From Siphonodentalium dalli (Eukaryota; Mollusca; Scaphopoda; Gadilida; Siphonodentaliidae), in the NCBI GenBank assembly GCA_032622095.1, contig CP136066.1, forward strand, positions 225,870,961 to 225,934,960: a stretch of 64,000 nt of DNA. Direction: 5' to 3'. Numbering within the stretch: the first letter of the stretch is position 1; each line of letters starts with the position of its first letter. A program made the position numbers and the translations under genes. The notes beneath the pieces are model-generated. The model was not told where the DNA came from, made no database searches, and saw only the letters and a list, made by a program, of their open reading frames with translations. Positions 11,093 to 21,450 of this stretch are shown one piece after another.

Positions 11093-11308
11093 GTTGATAT
11101 ACGTCTCCGTCCATGTGTGGATAAAGTACTTCCTTTAGCATGCCCTACATGCCACATTACACAGCCAGTCATTACTAAACTTAATACTGAGCTTTGGGGT
11201 GACCAACAGTTGAGAGCTATGACAATTGTCCACATTTTGATGGAAAACATTGCTGCCAGTGGCCATATTGACCAATTCAAATTTGAATCCATCTACCCTA
11301 CCGCCTAA
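11093..11308 (+). CDS. Exon-like open segment, unknown protein
   Basis: A frame opens right after TTTGCTTTAG (acceptor-like, AG at 11091-11092) and runs 71 codons to TAA at 11306-11308. The codon just before the AG is a stop in this frame, so the open part begins exactly at the splice site. It contains a CPTCH motif, then LNTELWGDQQLRAMTIVHIL. It lies 50 bases after the SANT-like exon and could be an alternative last exon of the same gene. The family is not recognised; LNxE...Q..A before a hydrophobic strand faintly recalls helicase N-terminal segments, but no Walker motif follows. Confidence 0.3.
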   Translation, partial: VDIRLRPCVDKVLPLACPTCHITQPVITKLNTELWGDQQLRAMTIVHILMENIAASGHIDQFKFESIYPTA

Positions 11309-12044
11309 ATTGCCATCTCTTATTTGTATGTGTATCCATACCATTGTATCAGAGTTCACACACACGGAGATTAAAAGTTCTTAACTTTTGACCCTTGGGA
11401 TGAAAAGTGCTTGAATTTAGTTTACCCTGCAAAAAGTCCATAAATATAAACTGGAAATTTTCTTGGACAGTACTTGAAAAGAATAAGTCTAAATGTTCCA
11501 ATGCCATCTCCAGATGTTCATGATAAAAGGTCTATCATTAACTGCGGTAATTCGTATTTTGAGAGAAAAAACAATGCAATAATTGGAATTTGTTAAAATA
11601 ACGTGATCAATTTGAGCTGTTTCTTCGTATTGAATTCCACATTGGAATGGTAAAAATGACTTGTATTGCTTGAATTTGATTCTGAAAAAAACCCTGTGCA
11701 TGGTACACATAGTGTCAATGTCATGATTGGCCACCGTCTTCCGTCTTGTCTGTAGAACTTTATGCTTGCTGCGATACCTCAAACATGGTATCTTGGTAGA
11801 CTTGGAAGTGAAGTGTTGAGAATGTATATATTTTTTGTTTTTGAGTATTCACGTTATTAATTATATGTACTTTCTTGACATAAATGGAAGAATAAAGGAA
11901 TGTCTGTTCTAATAGTGTTTTTGATACGATTCACTAGATGTGTCGATTTATACCTATACAAGTCATTTGTGGTTAACGACACCTATCCATTGATATTACC
12001 CATGTCATGTTGCCTCACCAGTTTTTAACTCAACGTCTAAGCTT
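11309..12044. other. No feature recognised
   Basis: AT-rich DNA. The minus-strand frame at 11489-11782 has no motif and poor coding character. Confidence 0.4.
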
Positions 12045-12048
12045 TTAA

Positions 12049-14516
12049 CCCTTTCATGACTGGAGCTTCCTGAAATTTGGCCAAAACTCTGTACCAATGA
12101 TGCATTCTCTTAATATATTAGTCCAGTGCATTTATGGTTTTACCTAGAACTAATTGCAACAGAATTTTTTTTTGCTGGAATAGGTACATAGACCCTCCAT
12201 AAACAGCATACTAAAAATCATCAAAAATCGGTAAAAGTAAAATTGGTGAATTTTGTGAAATAAATTTGGGAAAATTTGTTCATATCATCCATTTGTGGAT
12301 TTTCTTTAGCGTATTTAAAAAAAATCAAATACACAAGTCCTACAAATATCATGCCTATTTTGTTGTCCTCACTTTCCTGAATCCAGAACCGAGAACCATT
12401 GCCAGATTTTTGGAGTGTTTTTAGAGTTGTGTGACTTCAAAAACGCGAATTTACCTTATTTCGGAGCATAAATTGTGCAGAATGAGCGAAATGTCATATT
12501 TTATGGTTAATTATCCAAAAAATGAGCTCAAAATACATGGCTTTTTCACTGTTTTTGCAATTTCCTCACTAGATAAAACACAAACAATTATTATTTTGTG
12601 CATCTATGGTTAAGAAGAATAAAATATTCTCAAACAAAATGTGTGTTCCATTGTATGGACTTAGCCAAATTTGCCACTGACACAGAACTCGTGTGATGAA
12701 ATGCAATATTTGGGGTCATTTAACTCAATAAATTACAATCTATATGCTCTGCTTTTCTCTTCACCTTTTAAGAATACAGGATAGAATAAATTGTGATGGA
12801 ACTTCTAAATACATTTATGAAAAATAATAAATTATGGCTCCATGAACTCTTAGTCTAGCCTCTTTTCTATTTTGGGCCGTTTTTGGAAATTATTTAAAGG
12901 TTTTTGTGCATTTACAGAAAAATTAACGAAAGTTGTTCTGTAAAAGTATTTTATCTTTCTTATATTAGTTTTTTGTTGAGAAAAAACATTTCAATGGTTA
13001 TACCAATGAATGTCACTGGATTTCATTCATCACTTCAGATAATTTACTCCAAATTTGAATGGCAGAAACATGGGGTAGGGGAAAGCATATCAACAAAACT
13101 TCAAAATCAGGCATCTTTAAACATACAACTTTATATTATCAGCTTCTGCATGTATTGTTCTTCCATACGTAATTTAACACTTTCTTTGTATACATTGACA
13201 GCTATTATCCTTTTTGTCGTAATTTGGCAGTGAAATGTCATTTTGGAATTATTTTTAAACAACATGGCAATAACATTCTAAATAAACATCCAGTAACGCA
13301 TTAAGCCGTTTAATAAAGCAACAGGAATATACACAAACTGGAAGAAAACAACTTTGTGTCTGAAATGGCTGTAATTTGGTGATAATAATGCATTTTATGA
13401 TTTCCCCTACTCCTATACAAACGTTCAAATTTGGTATAGTGATATACGAGGGCATAACCAATGTAAGGCTTATTTTTCAAAACTGAAGTGTTGTGGGAGG
13501 AAAGTTCAAATAATTTTACGCACTAAAACACCATTTGTTTTTTCTCTTTATGCCCAAAAACCTTTTTGAATGAACAAAAATGTCTCAACATGGCATTTTT
13601 GGAAACAAGTTAAGACCAAGGATTCGAAGGGCCATAAGTTGATTTTTTTAAATAATGGCTTGTTAATATCTTTGCAATTTGTTCAATCTAGTATACATAA
13701 AAGGTTATAAGAAAAGCAGGGCATATGGATATTAATTTATTGATTTACATGACCTCAAATATTGCATTTCATCACACGAGTTCTGTGTCAGTGGCAAATT
13801 TGGCTAAGTCCATACAATGGAACACACATTTTGTTTGAGAATATTTTATTCTTCTTAACCATAGGTGCACATATTAATCAATTTTGTGTTTATCTTGTGA
13901 GGTAATTAAAAAAACAGGGAAAAAGCTCTGTATTTTGCGTTAGTTTCTTAAATAATTAACCATAAAATATGATATTTGGCTCATTCTGCAAATTTTAGGC
14001 TCCGAAATAAGGTAAATTCACATTTTTGGAGGCACACAACTTCAAAAGTACTCAATAAATCTTGAAATGGTTTTCAGTTCTGGATTCAGGAAAGTGAGGA
14101 CAACAACATATGCATGATATTTGTAGGGCTTGTGAATTTGATTTTGTTATCTACATCCGTGAAAATCCATAAATTGATGATTTGACAAAATTTCCCCAAA
14201 TTTATTTCACCAATTTCCCTTTTTCTGATTTTTGCCGATTTTTTTAGTATGTTGTTTATGGAGGGTTTATGTACTTGTTAGAGCAAAAAAACATTCTGTT
14301 GCAATTAGTTCCGGGTTTGGCAATTTTTCTCATAAATTCACTGGACTATTAAATATATGTGCATATATCAGAATGCATTGGCCTAACAAAATTTACCTTT
14401 ATCTTGTAAGCCAGTGCATTCTCTTGCACATATGTGAGGTTTCCTATGAGAAAATCGCATATAAAATAACTCACTGTCAGGATCTTTAATGCTGCACAGC
14501 TCCTGTCATGAATGGG
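12049..14516. mobile_element. 2.47-kb older foldback, piggyBac-like ends
   Basis: The left half (12049 to about 13240) and right half (about 13255-14516) are inverted copies. Examples are CACACGAGTTCTGTGTCAGT at 13774 matching the complement of 12674-12693, and TTGTTTGAGAATATTTTATT at 13832 matching 12616-12635. Outer ends read CCCTTTCATGACTGGAGC and GCTCCTGTCATGAATGGG, with TTAA on the left (12045-12048) and ATAA, one change from TTAA, on the right. CCYT starts with TTAA targets are typical of piggyBac. Arms are clearly more diverged than in 5001-8671, with indels near the centre, so it is older. No transposase frame is present. The right arm near 14371-14426 contains a decayed copy of the 69-bp palindrome seen elsewhere. 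Confidence 0.8.
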
Positions 14517-15339
14517 ATAATAAACACTCTTTATTTATCATAATCAGTACCCATGGGGGTCTAGTTCATGTGGGGTTTGGTTTGTTGACTAGAAGGTAAT
14601 GTTTGAATGAGTCTCAGTGATTTAATTATTCCTTTAAAGAGATTTGTTATCTGTGCTTGAATTTTCCAACATAAATTCTGAGCTGATAATAAATGCACTT
14701 TATTGGTCATGTAATTTAGCAGTCACCCTTTAAGTCATCTGAGGTCAAAGGTGTCTACAACTGACTTTACCCTGGTCAGGCCACCCAATTTTACAACATA
14801 TCTGCTGAGCTGTTAAGAAATGCTCTGTATTGCTGATATATACCCTTTGAGTAATCTGATATCAACTGCACCTATCTCATCACACGACACGGGTCAATTT
14901 ACTCATGAGTTTCAACCGTTGTGGGTATATAATTAATTATTTTGTTAAATTGATTAGTAATGCCCTTTTAATAAACACCTTTAAAACAGTAAGTCCCCTT
15001 CATATAATACCCTATATCTCCTTGTTGAAGTTTTGAAACAAATTACAAAAATATGGTAAATGCAGTACATTGGTATAGTTAATTAATCCGAGAGTTTTCT
15101 AACTTGATTGTTGCTTAATTGGAAAATTTGCCATTTAAAAAAAATCACTTTCAGATTGGATCCGTTGAGGGTTAAAGTTGAAAATAGCACATTCTCCAAT
15201 CAATCACCAATAAAAAGAAAGTTATAATTTCAATCAGACTGCCAATAAACCATAACACCCTTAAAAGTTATGTTATATTAGATGCAGATGTCTTGGGTTT
15301 TTGGAGACATGTAAACAGCTTGCATCAATATTGGGGGGG
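14517..15339. other. No feature recognised
   Basis: AT-rich DNA with scattered copies of words such as TTTGAGTMATCTGA around 14730-14860, perhaps an eroded repeat. A run of G lies at about 15331-15342. Confidence 0.4.
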
Positions 15340-15437
15340 GGGGTGATCGTCCAATGAGTACGCTGTCGGGCCACCAAGCCATAGGACCTCCCAGCTTGGT
15401 AGATAGAGGTTTGAGTCCCATGTAGGTTACTTGAGGA
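15340..15437 (+). other. Possible SINE/tRNA-like head
   Basis: Non-AT-rich stretch with GGTTTGAGTCCCATG (15408-15422), which resembles a Pol III B box, and GATCGTCCAATGAGTACGC (15345-15363) where an A box might lie. The spacing is roughly right, but no cloverleaf can be drawn with confidence and no poly-A or simple-repeat tail is visible. It is the host sequence of the hairpin insertion just downstream. Confidence 0.2.
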
Positions 15438-15516
15438 TTAGATCATGCCATGAATATCTACTAATGCTATTAACGCCTGTATGGTGTTAGCATTAGTAGA
15501 GATTCATGGCATGATC
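15438..15516. mobile_element. 79-bp palindromic mini-element with 10-bp TSD
   Basis: Arms of 29 bases, starting AGATCATGCCATGAATATCT at 15440 with the complement ending at 15517, surround a 20-base loop. One mismatch lies in the arms. The direct repeat TACTTGAGGA occurs immediately outside on both sides (15428-15437 and 15517-15526). A 9-11 bp duplication is known for Mutator-type elements, but assignment from a 79-bp unit is inference. It sits inside the SINE-like sequence. Confidence 0.75.
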
Positions 15517-15817
15517 TACTTGAGGATGTGCGCTCGAAATAAATTTAAATATGGGACAGAAAACTTCACATGGTTTTTTCCCCACCAACAATTAATCAGA
15601 CATTGTGGTGATTTCACCAAGTTATAGAAAGCGAGATAAAACTCCAAATAAATAAACAAAGGTCAATGAACAATGCTCACAATACTGTAATCACAAAGCA
15701 GAAAAGTTAAATCTATTTGGCAAATTTATGAACCATAATAATAGTCTTCATATTAGTGAATTTAGTGTGATTTATATATATAGCCTATATTTATGCGGCT
15801 GCCAGTGACCCCGGGGC

Positions 15818-15985
15818 ATATATGGATTTGGGAGTTTATGGGGAATATATGGATTAGGGAATTTATGGGGCATATATGGATTTGGATATTTATGGGGTAT
15901 ATATATGGATTAAGGAATTTATGGGGTATATATGGATTTGGAGATTTATGGGGTATATATAGATTAGGAGAATTATGAGGCATAT
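15818..15985. repeat. Tandem repeat, about 27-30 bp unit, six copies
   Basis: Units close to ATATATGGATTTGGGAATTT followed by ATGGGG recur six times and then pass into a (TA)n tract. Frames on both strands stay open through it only because the unit lacks stops. Confidence 0.8.
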
Positions 15986-16103
15986 ATATATATATACATA
16001 TCATTTGCATATCATTATATATATATATCCCCATAACTTGGTTCTGTGAAGACGCCACATAACTAGGTTATATATTAAAAACCCCATAAATGGAAACATT
16101 TCA

Positions 16104-16106
<3 letters not shown>

Positions 16107-16143
<37 letters not shown>
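16107..16143. repeat. (TA)n microsatellite
   Basis: Uninterrupted alternation of T and A for about 37 bases, continuing into a short TGTGTG run. Confidence 0.9.
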
Positions 16144-16151
<8 letters not shown>

Positions 16152-16640
16152 ACTTCATAGATTCGAAAACGCGTGTACAGATTGAGCTCAAACTTCCTAT
16201 GTAAGTGTAAAATCTCACCGACACCGCCGTGGTCGCGTTTTGGAGAAGCTCAGAGCACCCGTTCTCCAATCTCAGTCAATAAAAAAACGGCACTGCGGTG
16301 GTTAATCAAGTGATAGTTTAATGAGCGTTTGTTTTTGACGCATCGCTATAAAGAGCGTCTGTTTACCATTCAACGTTATTAGCATCTGCAGAGAGATATA
16401 CGGGAACAATAATTTTGAGTGGTTTCCTATGCGGGGAGATTTATTGGATGCCATAGTACTCTTACAACATCACTGTTATAGTATGTATGACACTTAGGTC
16501 ATGGCTTAGGGGGGTAGTTAGTGTGGATATAGGCATAATGCTTCTCAGATATCCCGGTTACAAACCAACATTCACAATTTCGTATTTACGCAAACGCAAC
16601 GTTCATATTTTTAGAACGCAACACATGATACCAAACAAAA
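16144..16640. other. Spacer with one half of a dispersed repeat
   Basis: GAGCTCAAACTTCCTATGTA (from 16183) recurs in diverged form as GAGCTCAAACTTCGTATATA from 16921. The two halves flank the GC-rich island at 16641-16900. No gene is recognised. Confidence 0.4.
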
Positions 16641-16841
16641 TTACGTCGCGTTGGTGATGGCGTTCACGACGGGATTAATTGACTGTCCGCGCTTTGCGAG
16701 GATGGGGTTCGCGACGGGATTAACTGTGCGGGGACTATTGACCATCTCGTAAGGGTGGACAACCTCTGTCAGGGGCTGCTCAATGGCCACGGGCAGGTTA
16801 AAAAAATCATACCTCTTCTGGGTCTGGGCGTGTATAGACAT
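16641..16841 (-). CDS. GC3-rich short open frame, unknown protein
   Basis: 66 codons from ATG at 16841 to TAA at 16641-16643. Unlike nearly every other frame in the window, most third positions are G or C and codon choice looks protein-like. The product starts MSIHAQTQKRYDFFNLPVAI and is rich in NPV and VNP dipeptides, including PVANPIL and NPVVNAITN. There is no signal peptide or membrane segment. It ends cleanly, and just upstream lies a 26-bp duplication. It is not recognised. The base composition differs from the surroundings, so it could be a fragment of transferred, viral or otherwise foreign DNA, or simply a host exon. Confidence 0.35.
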   Translation of the reverse strand: MSIHAQTQKRYDFFNLPVAIEQPLTEVVHPYEMVNSPRTVNPVANPILAKRGQSINPVVNAITNAT

Positions 16842-16893
16842 GAGCGTGTTGTGTTCCTAAGAACGCGGAGCGTGTTGTGTTCCTAAGAACGCG
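16842..16893. repeat. 26-bp perfect duplication
   Basis: Two head-to-tail units, each starting GAGCGTGTTGTGTTCCTAAG, at 16842-16867 and 16868-16893. They abut the start codon of the minus-strand GC3-rich frame. Confidence 0.85.
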
Positions 16894-17420
16894 GATCGGG
16901 TAAGTTTTTCCGCCCTAGGTGAGCTCAAACTTCGTATATAAGTGTAAAAACACAAGGGGGTCGTCGACGTCGCATTGTGTGAAACATTCTTATGTCTGTC
17001 GTTCCTAGGAACGGGGGAATTTTTCATCGGGTCAGTCTTAACCTTCAAACGGGTACCCACAAATTATATATTGTGACCCCGACATGACCTTGACCTTGAA
17101 AATGATCAATTCAAGGTCAAATCGGGTAAAATATTGAAAAACCCAATATTAACTCATTGAAAAACACAAACAAAACATAAAACATTGTCATGTTTCTGAC
17201 CAAGCACGCCAGTGGCGGGCTAACCTGCTAGTTTCTATATATAACAGCAAGTAATATAACCATATACGCTAGCGCAATTAACGAACCGCAACTACATCAC
17301 GCACAAGGTATATATGTGGCTTTTTTAATGTGATAAAAATGAGTTCATTGACATGTATTCCTATCAAATGTGACCCGCCATATCAAATCCAGTCGTAAGT
17401 CGGGATTTTTGTTACCCTGT

Positions 17421-17489
17421 GCCAATGCATTCTCTTATATATGCGAGTCGACCATAGGTCGGCTCGCATATATAAGAGAATGCATTGGC
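17421..17489. repeat. 69-bp palindrome, copy 1
   Basis: The arm starts GCCAATGCATTCTCTTATAT, continues ATGCGAG, then the centre TCGACCATAGGTCG and the complementary arm. Essentially the whole 69 bases can form one hairpin. Confidence 0.9.
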
Positions 17490-17706
17490 CTAACATTTTT
17501 TTACAATTTTAATAATTTTTCTTGTTTTCTTTAACAATTTTATAATTTCACCCATACATAGCCCCAGACAAACATGAGCAGACGAAACTATTATATATGC
17601 TTCTATATATGTGTGGGGCTCCCTGAAGGGTAATGGGTGTTTTGTATTTTATGTCCTAAAAATTGTAAGAAACATTTATTTAAAAAAAATGATTAAAAAT
17701 TGTTAG

Positions 17707-17775
17707 GCCAATGCATTCTCTTATATATGCGAGGCGACCTATGGTCGACTCGAATATATAAGAGAATGCATTGGC
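17707..17775. repeat. 69-bp palindrome, copy 2 (inverted)
   Basis: Same palindrome with centre GCGACCTATGGTCGA, the reverse complement of the centre of copy 1. One arm mismatch (CGAATATATA for CGCATATATA). Confidence 0.9.
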
Positions 17776-17824
17776 ACAGGGTAATAAAATCCCGACTTAT
17801 GACTGGATTTGATATGGCGGGTCA

Positions 17825-18706
17825 GAAATAAGAATCACTCAGGCCTTCCTTCGTTGGGTGGTTATTATTAATTACACCCCGACCGGGACACAAGGGCTCA
17901 CCGAAAAAAAATCAGTTGTACAGATATGACATGACAATTGCAGCCTTGTTTGGATTCTGCCTCGCTGAGACAAAATTAAAGACATCATAACTGGCTTTCT
18001 GCTAATACACATAGGAAATTGATCTAATATGAACAAATTAATGAATAATAACTGTTTATAAATAAATACTTCAATTGTTCATTATTCCGATAGTAATTCC
18101 CCTTATTTTGGAATACCAGTAATCGATAGACACAGTAACAAAATTTTCCGATTACGACATTAATGCTTTACGTCCACCGATCTACTGTGCAACAAAACTG
18201 CTCGCATAAATTCAAAACAACAGCGTCGTATTAAATAATAATTGGTGACGTCACAAAATCCGATAGTGTATATACGACACAAAGCGTCCGGCTTTGGTTC
18301 GTTATTAACGTTGGATGAAATACAACTGCTCCATAATGCTATTGAGAAGACTGATGGTCCAAATAATCATTCTGATACTAAATATATGTGTTCATCAATG
18401 AACATAAGTAAGACAACAACAGCGCCAAGCTCCATGCAAAGTTCAGCTCCCCCCACGCATGGCTTACCGCTACGCGCACCTACACGTAATGTGAATAAAT
18501 GTCAATTTTGTAAATAATAAATGACATTTGTACGTCACAATTCATTCTGCATTATTCTGAAAAACTGAACTGTCCATATTCATTTGATGAATTGTAACTG
18601 ACAAAACACTTCAATACAAAATGTTAGATTCAATTAAGAAAATGCACATGCCGGCAGCGTTCATACATAGCTTAGCCAGGGGGCTGAACTCTGTTTTGTA
18701 GCTTGC
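17825..18706. other. No gene recognised
   Basis: AT-rich, with a frame at 18242-18517 on the plus strand that lacks a convincing ATG and any known motif, although it ends in NKCQFCK. Not annotated as a gene. Confidence 0.35.
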
Positions 18707-18828
18707 AACCGCGTTAGACCACGTTAGACTACGTTAGACCGCGTTAGACGACGTTAGACCGCGTTCGACCGCGTTAGACCACGTTATACCACGTTAGGCC
18801 GCGTTAGACCGCGTTAGACCACGTTAGT
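18707..18828. repeat. 11-bp tandem repeat (CCGCGTTAGAC)
   Basis: About eleven units of CCGCGTTAGAC, CCACGTTAGAC and close variants, head to tail. It is GC-rich in an AT-rich setting. Confidence 0.9.
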
Positions 18829-18957
18829 TTTTAAAGATGCCCTGTCCGACGTGACACAGCAAACACCAAATATTACTTTCCATGTCTATTTGGGTGTTCA
18901 CTGAATCCTGAGTCGAATCGCCCTATTGATGTGTATCATAGATGATACTTCATCACC

Positions 18958-20155
18958 AACCAATCAATACGTGTGTCAGTGTAGTCGGGGAAGGCACCGA
19001 CCTATCAATACGTGTGTCAGTGTAGTCGGGGAAGGCACCGACCTATCAATACGTGTGTTAGTGTAGTCGGGGAAGGCACCGACCAATCAATACGTGTGTC
19101 AGTGTAGTCGGGGAAGGCACCGACCAATCAATACGTGTGTTAGTGTAGTCGGGGAAGGCACCGACCTATCAATACAATGTACATGTGTCAGTGTAGTCGG
19201 GGAAGGCACCGACCTATCAATACGTGTGTCAGTGTAGTCGGGGAAGGCACCGACCTATCAATACGTGTGTTAGTGTAGTGGGGGAAGGCACCGACCAATC
19301 AATACGTGTGTCAGTGTAGTCGGGGAAGGCACCGACCAATCAATACGTGTATTAGTGTAGTCGGGGAAGGCACCGACCAATCAATACACTGTACGTGTGT
19401 TACTGTAGTCGGGGAAGGCACCGACCTATCAATACATGTGTTAGTGCAGTCCGGGAAGGCACCGACCTATCAATACGTGTGTTAGTGTAGTCGGAGAATG
19501 CACCGACCTATCAATACGTGTGTTAGTGTAGTCGGGGAAGACACCGACCAATCAATATGCGTGTTAGTGTAGTCGGGGAAGGCACCGACCAATCAATACG
19601 TCTGTTAGTGTAGTCGGGGAAGGCATCGACCAATCAATACGTGTGTCAGTGTAGTCAGGGAAGGCACCGACATATCAATACGTGTGTTAGTGTAGTCGGG
19701 AAAGGCAGCAACTTATCAATACGTGTGGTAGTGTAGTCGGAGAAGGCACCGATCAATCAATACGTCTGTTAGTGTAGTCAGGAAGGCACCGACCTATCAA
19801 TACGTGTGTTAGTGTAGTCGGAGAAGGCACCGACCTATAAATACGTGTGTTAGTGTAGTCGGGGAAGGCACCGACCTATCAATACGTGTGTTAGTGTAGT
19901 GGGGGAAGGCACCGACCTATCAATACGTGTGTTAGTGTAGTCGGGGAAGGCACCGACCTATCAATACGTGTGTTAGTGTAGTTGGGGAAGGCACCGACCT
20001 ATCAATACGTGTGTTAGTGTAGTCGGGGAAGGCACCGACCTATCAATACGTGTGTTAGTGTAGTCGGGGAAGGCACCGACCTATCAATATGTGTGTTAGT
20101 GTAGTCGGGGAAGGCACCGACCTATCAATACGTGTGTTAGTGTAGTCGGGGAAGG
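18958..20155. repeat. 41-bp minisatellite, about 29 units
   Basis: Units of 41 bases, each containing CAATACGTGTGTTAGTGTAG then TCGGGGAAGGCACCGACC. Within each unit GTCGG and CCGAC form a 5-bp stem around GGAAGGCA. Two sub-types alternate, with CCAATC or CCTATC at the junction. Two units carry short insertions (near 19175 and 19387). The array stops mid-unit at GGAAGGC (20155). Confidence 0.95.
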
Positions 20156-20246
20156 CTTATTGTAATCTCTTATTGAATGCTGTTAATACTCTCTATAAAT
20201 GACATACAGATTATTTTCTCCCACTCTTGGGAATTCGTTAATTAAC

Positions 20247-20372
20247 TCTTTCATATCTGGAGCTTCCTGAAATTTTGCGAAAACCCTGTGCCAAAGCATT
20301 CTCTTATATATGCGAGTAGACCATATGTCGCCTCGCATATATAAGATAATGCATTGGCCTAACACACTTTAT
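20247..20372. mobile_element. TTAA MITE fragment with a 69-bp palindrome
   Basis: After TTAA at 20243-20246 comes CTCTTTCATATCTGGAGCTT, similar to the left end of 12049-14516, then CCTGTGCCAAAGC and the palindrome 20290-20358. No right end is found; homology fades in the T-rich stretch after 20372. The palindrome has a few arm changes, for example AAGATAATGC. Confidence 0.65.
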
Positions 20373-20974
20373 ATTATTTTTTTTATAATTGTTAAAGAAA
20401 TTAAGAAACAATGTTAAACATTAAGGCTTTATTTGTTTGTGTGTAATGCGTTCCCACATCAATAATTTGTATAATACGCTATACTACGTCAATAAAGCAA
20501 TTTTCAGTCAATATATACCAGGATGTGTTGATCAATGTCGCAACCATGTGGGCGCACCTTCCGGAATATTGACTTATCCCAATTCTGGAACACAATGTGA
20601 AATTAAGAACTAGCCACGGTTGAATAAAGTATACCACTACCGGTTGGACAGACTATTGCCATAACTAGTGTATGTCGCAAGCATATGGATACACTTATGA
20701 CACGATATCAATATTGCACGCTTGCATGGTATGGAATATATACACAACACTACGCGTGTGAGTTATTGTTGTCAGTATATCGGACGGGTTCAATGGCGTA
20801 GGATAGCAGAATCTGCCAAAAAACATTATTGTTCTCCGTAAGAGACTCATGCATGAGTGTCATATACACTATCGGCCAGTAACACACATGTGGTTCTGTT
20901 ACCACACGCTCGACCGATATATTCTAACTGACTCGTTGTCTCTACAAATTACGTTCGTCTTCTTTATACACAGC
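20373..20974. other. No feature recognised
   Basis: AT-rich DNA leading into the 25-bp array. No coding signal beyond the start of the array-derived open frame. Confidence 0.4.
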
Positions 20975-21450
20975 AAACACCACAATATGTTCTTCTTCTT
21001 TATACCACCATATGTTCGTCTTCTTTATACCACCATATGTTCGTCTTCTTTATACCACCATATGTTCGTCCTCTTTATACCACCATATGTTCGTCTTCTT
21101 TATACCACCATATGTTCGTCTTGTTTATACCACCATATGTTCGTCTTGTTTATACCACCATATGTTCGTCTTGTTTATACCACCATATGTTCGTCTTCTT
21201 TATACCACCATATGTTCGTCTTCTTTATACCACCATATGTTCGTCTTCTTTATACCATCACATGTTCGTCTACTTTGTACAACCATATGTTCGTCTTCTT
21301 TATACACAGCAAACGCCACCATATGTTTGTCTTCTTTATACACAGCAAACTCCATCAAATGTTCGTCTTCTTTATACCACCATATGTTCGTCTTCTTTAT
21401 ACCACCATATGTTCGTCTTCTTTATACCACCATATGTTCGTCTTCTATGT
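20975..21450. repeat. 25-bp minisatellite, about 18 units
   Basis: Units of TATACCACCATATGTTCGTC plus TTCTT. Variants use CTTG or CCTC in place of CTTC, and two longer interruptions read ACACAGCAAACRCCA. The unit is not a multiple of three and lacks stops, so all three plus frames stay open (20849-21457, 21012-21452, 21037-21462) and encode the same 25-residue repeat shifted in phase. Confidence 0.95.

Larger units (their letters stand above)
17371..17824. mobile_element. 454-bp inverted-repeat element with two 69-bp palindromes
   Basis: The termini TGACCCGCCATATCAAATCC (17371) and its complement GGATTTGATATGGCGGGTCA (ending 17824) are about 50-bp inverted repeats with few changes. Just inside each lies a near-perfect 69-bp palindrome (17421-17489 and 17707-17775), and the two are themselves in inverted orientation. 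The core is AT-rich. No target duplication is clear. A diverged homologue of the core occurs inverted at 24957-25260. Confidence 0.8.

Noticed and set aside
15340-15437. tRNA gene
   Set aside because: A B-box-like word is present, but no acceptor stem or anticodon arm can be formed convincingly. At most a SINE head.
18242-18517. 91-codon plus frame ending KCQFCK
   Set aside because: No credible start (TTG then GTG), no recognisable domain, and a single Cys pair is not enough for a zinc finger.
18958-20155. CRISPR-like array of regular repeats
   Set aside because: Units are contiguous with no unique spacers between them, there are no cas genes, and the DNA is eukaryotic. It is a minisatellite.
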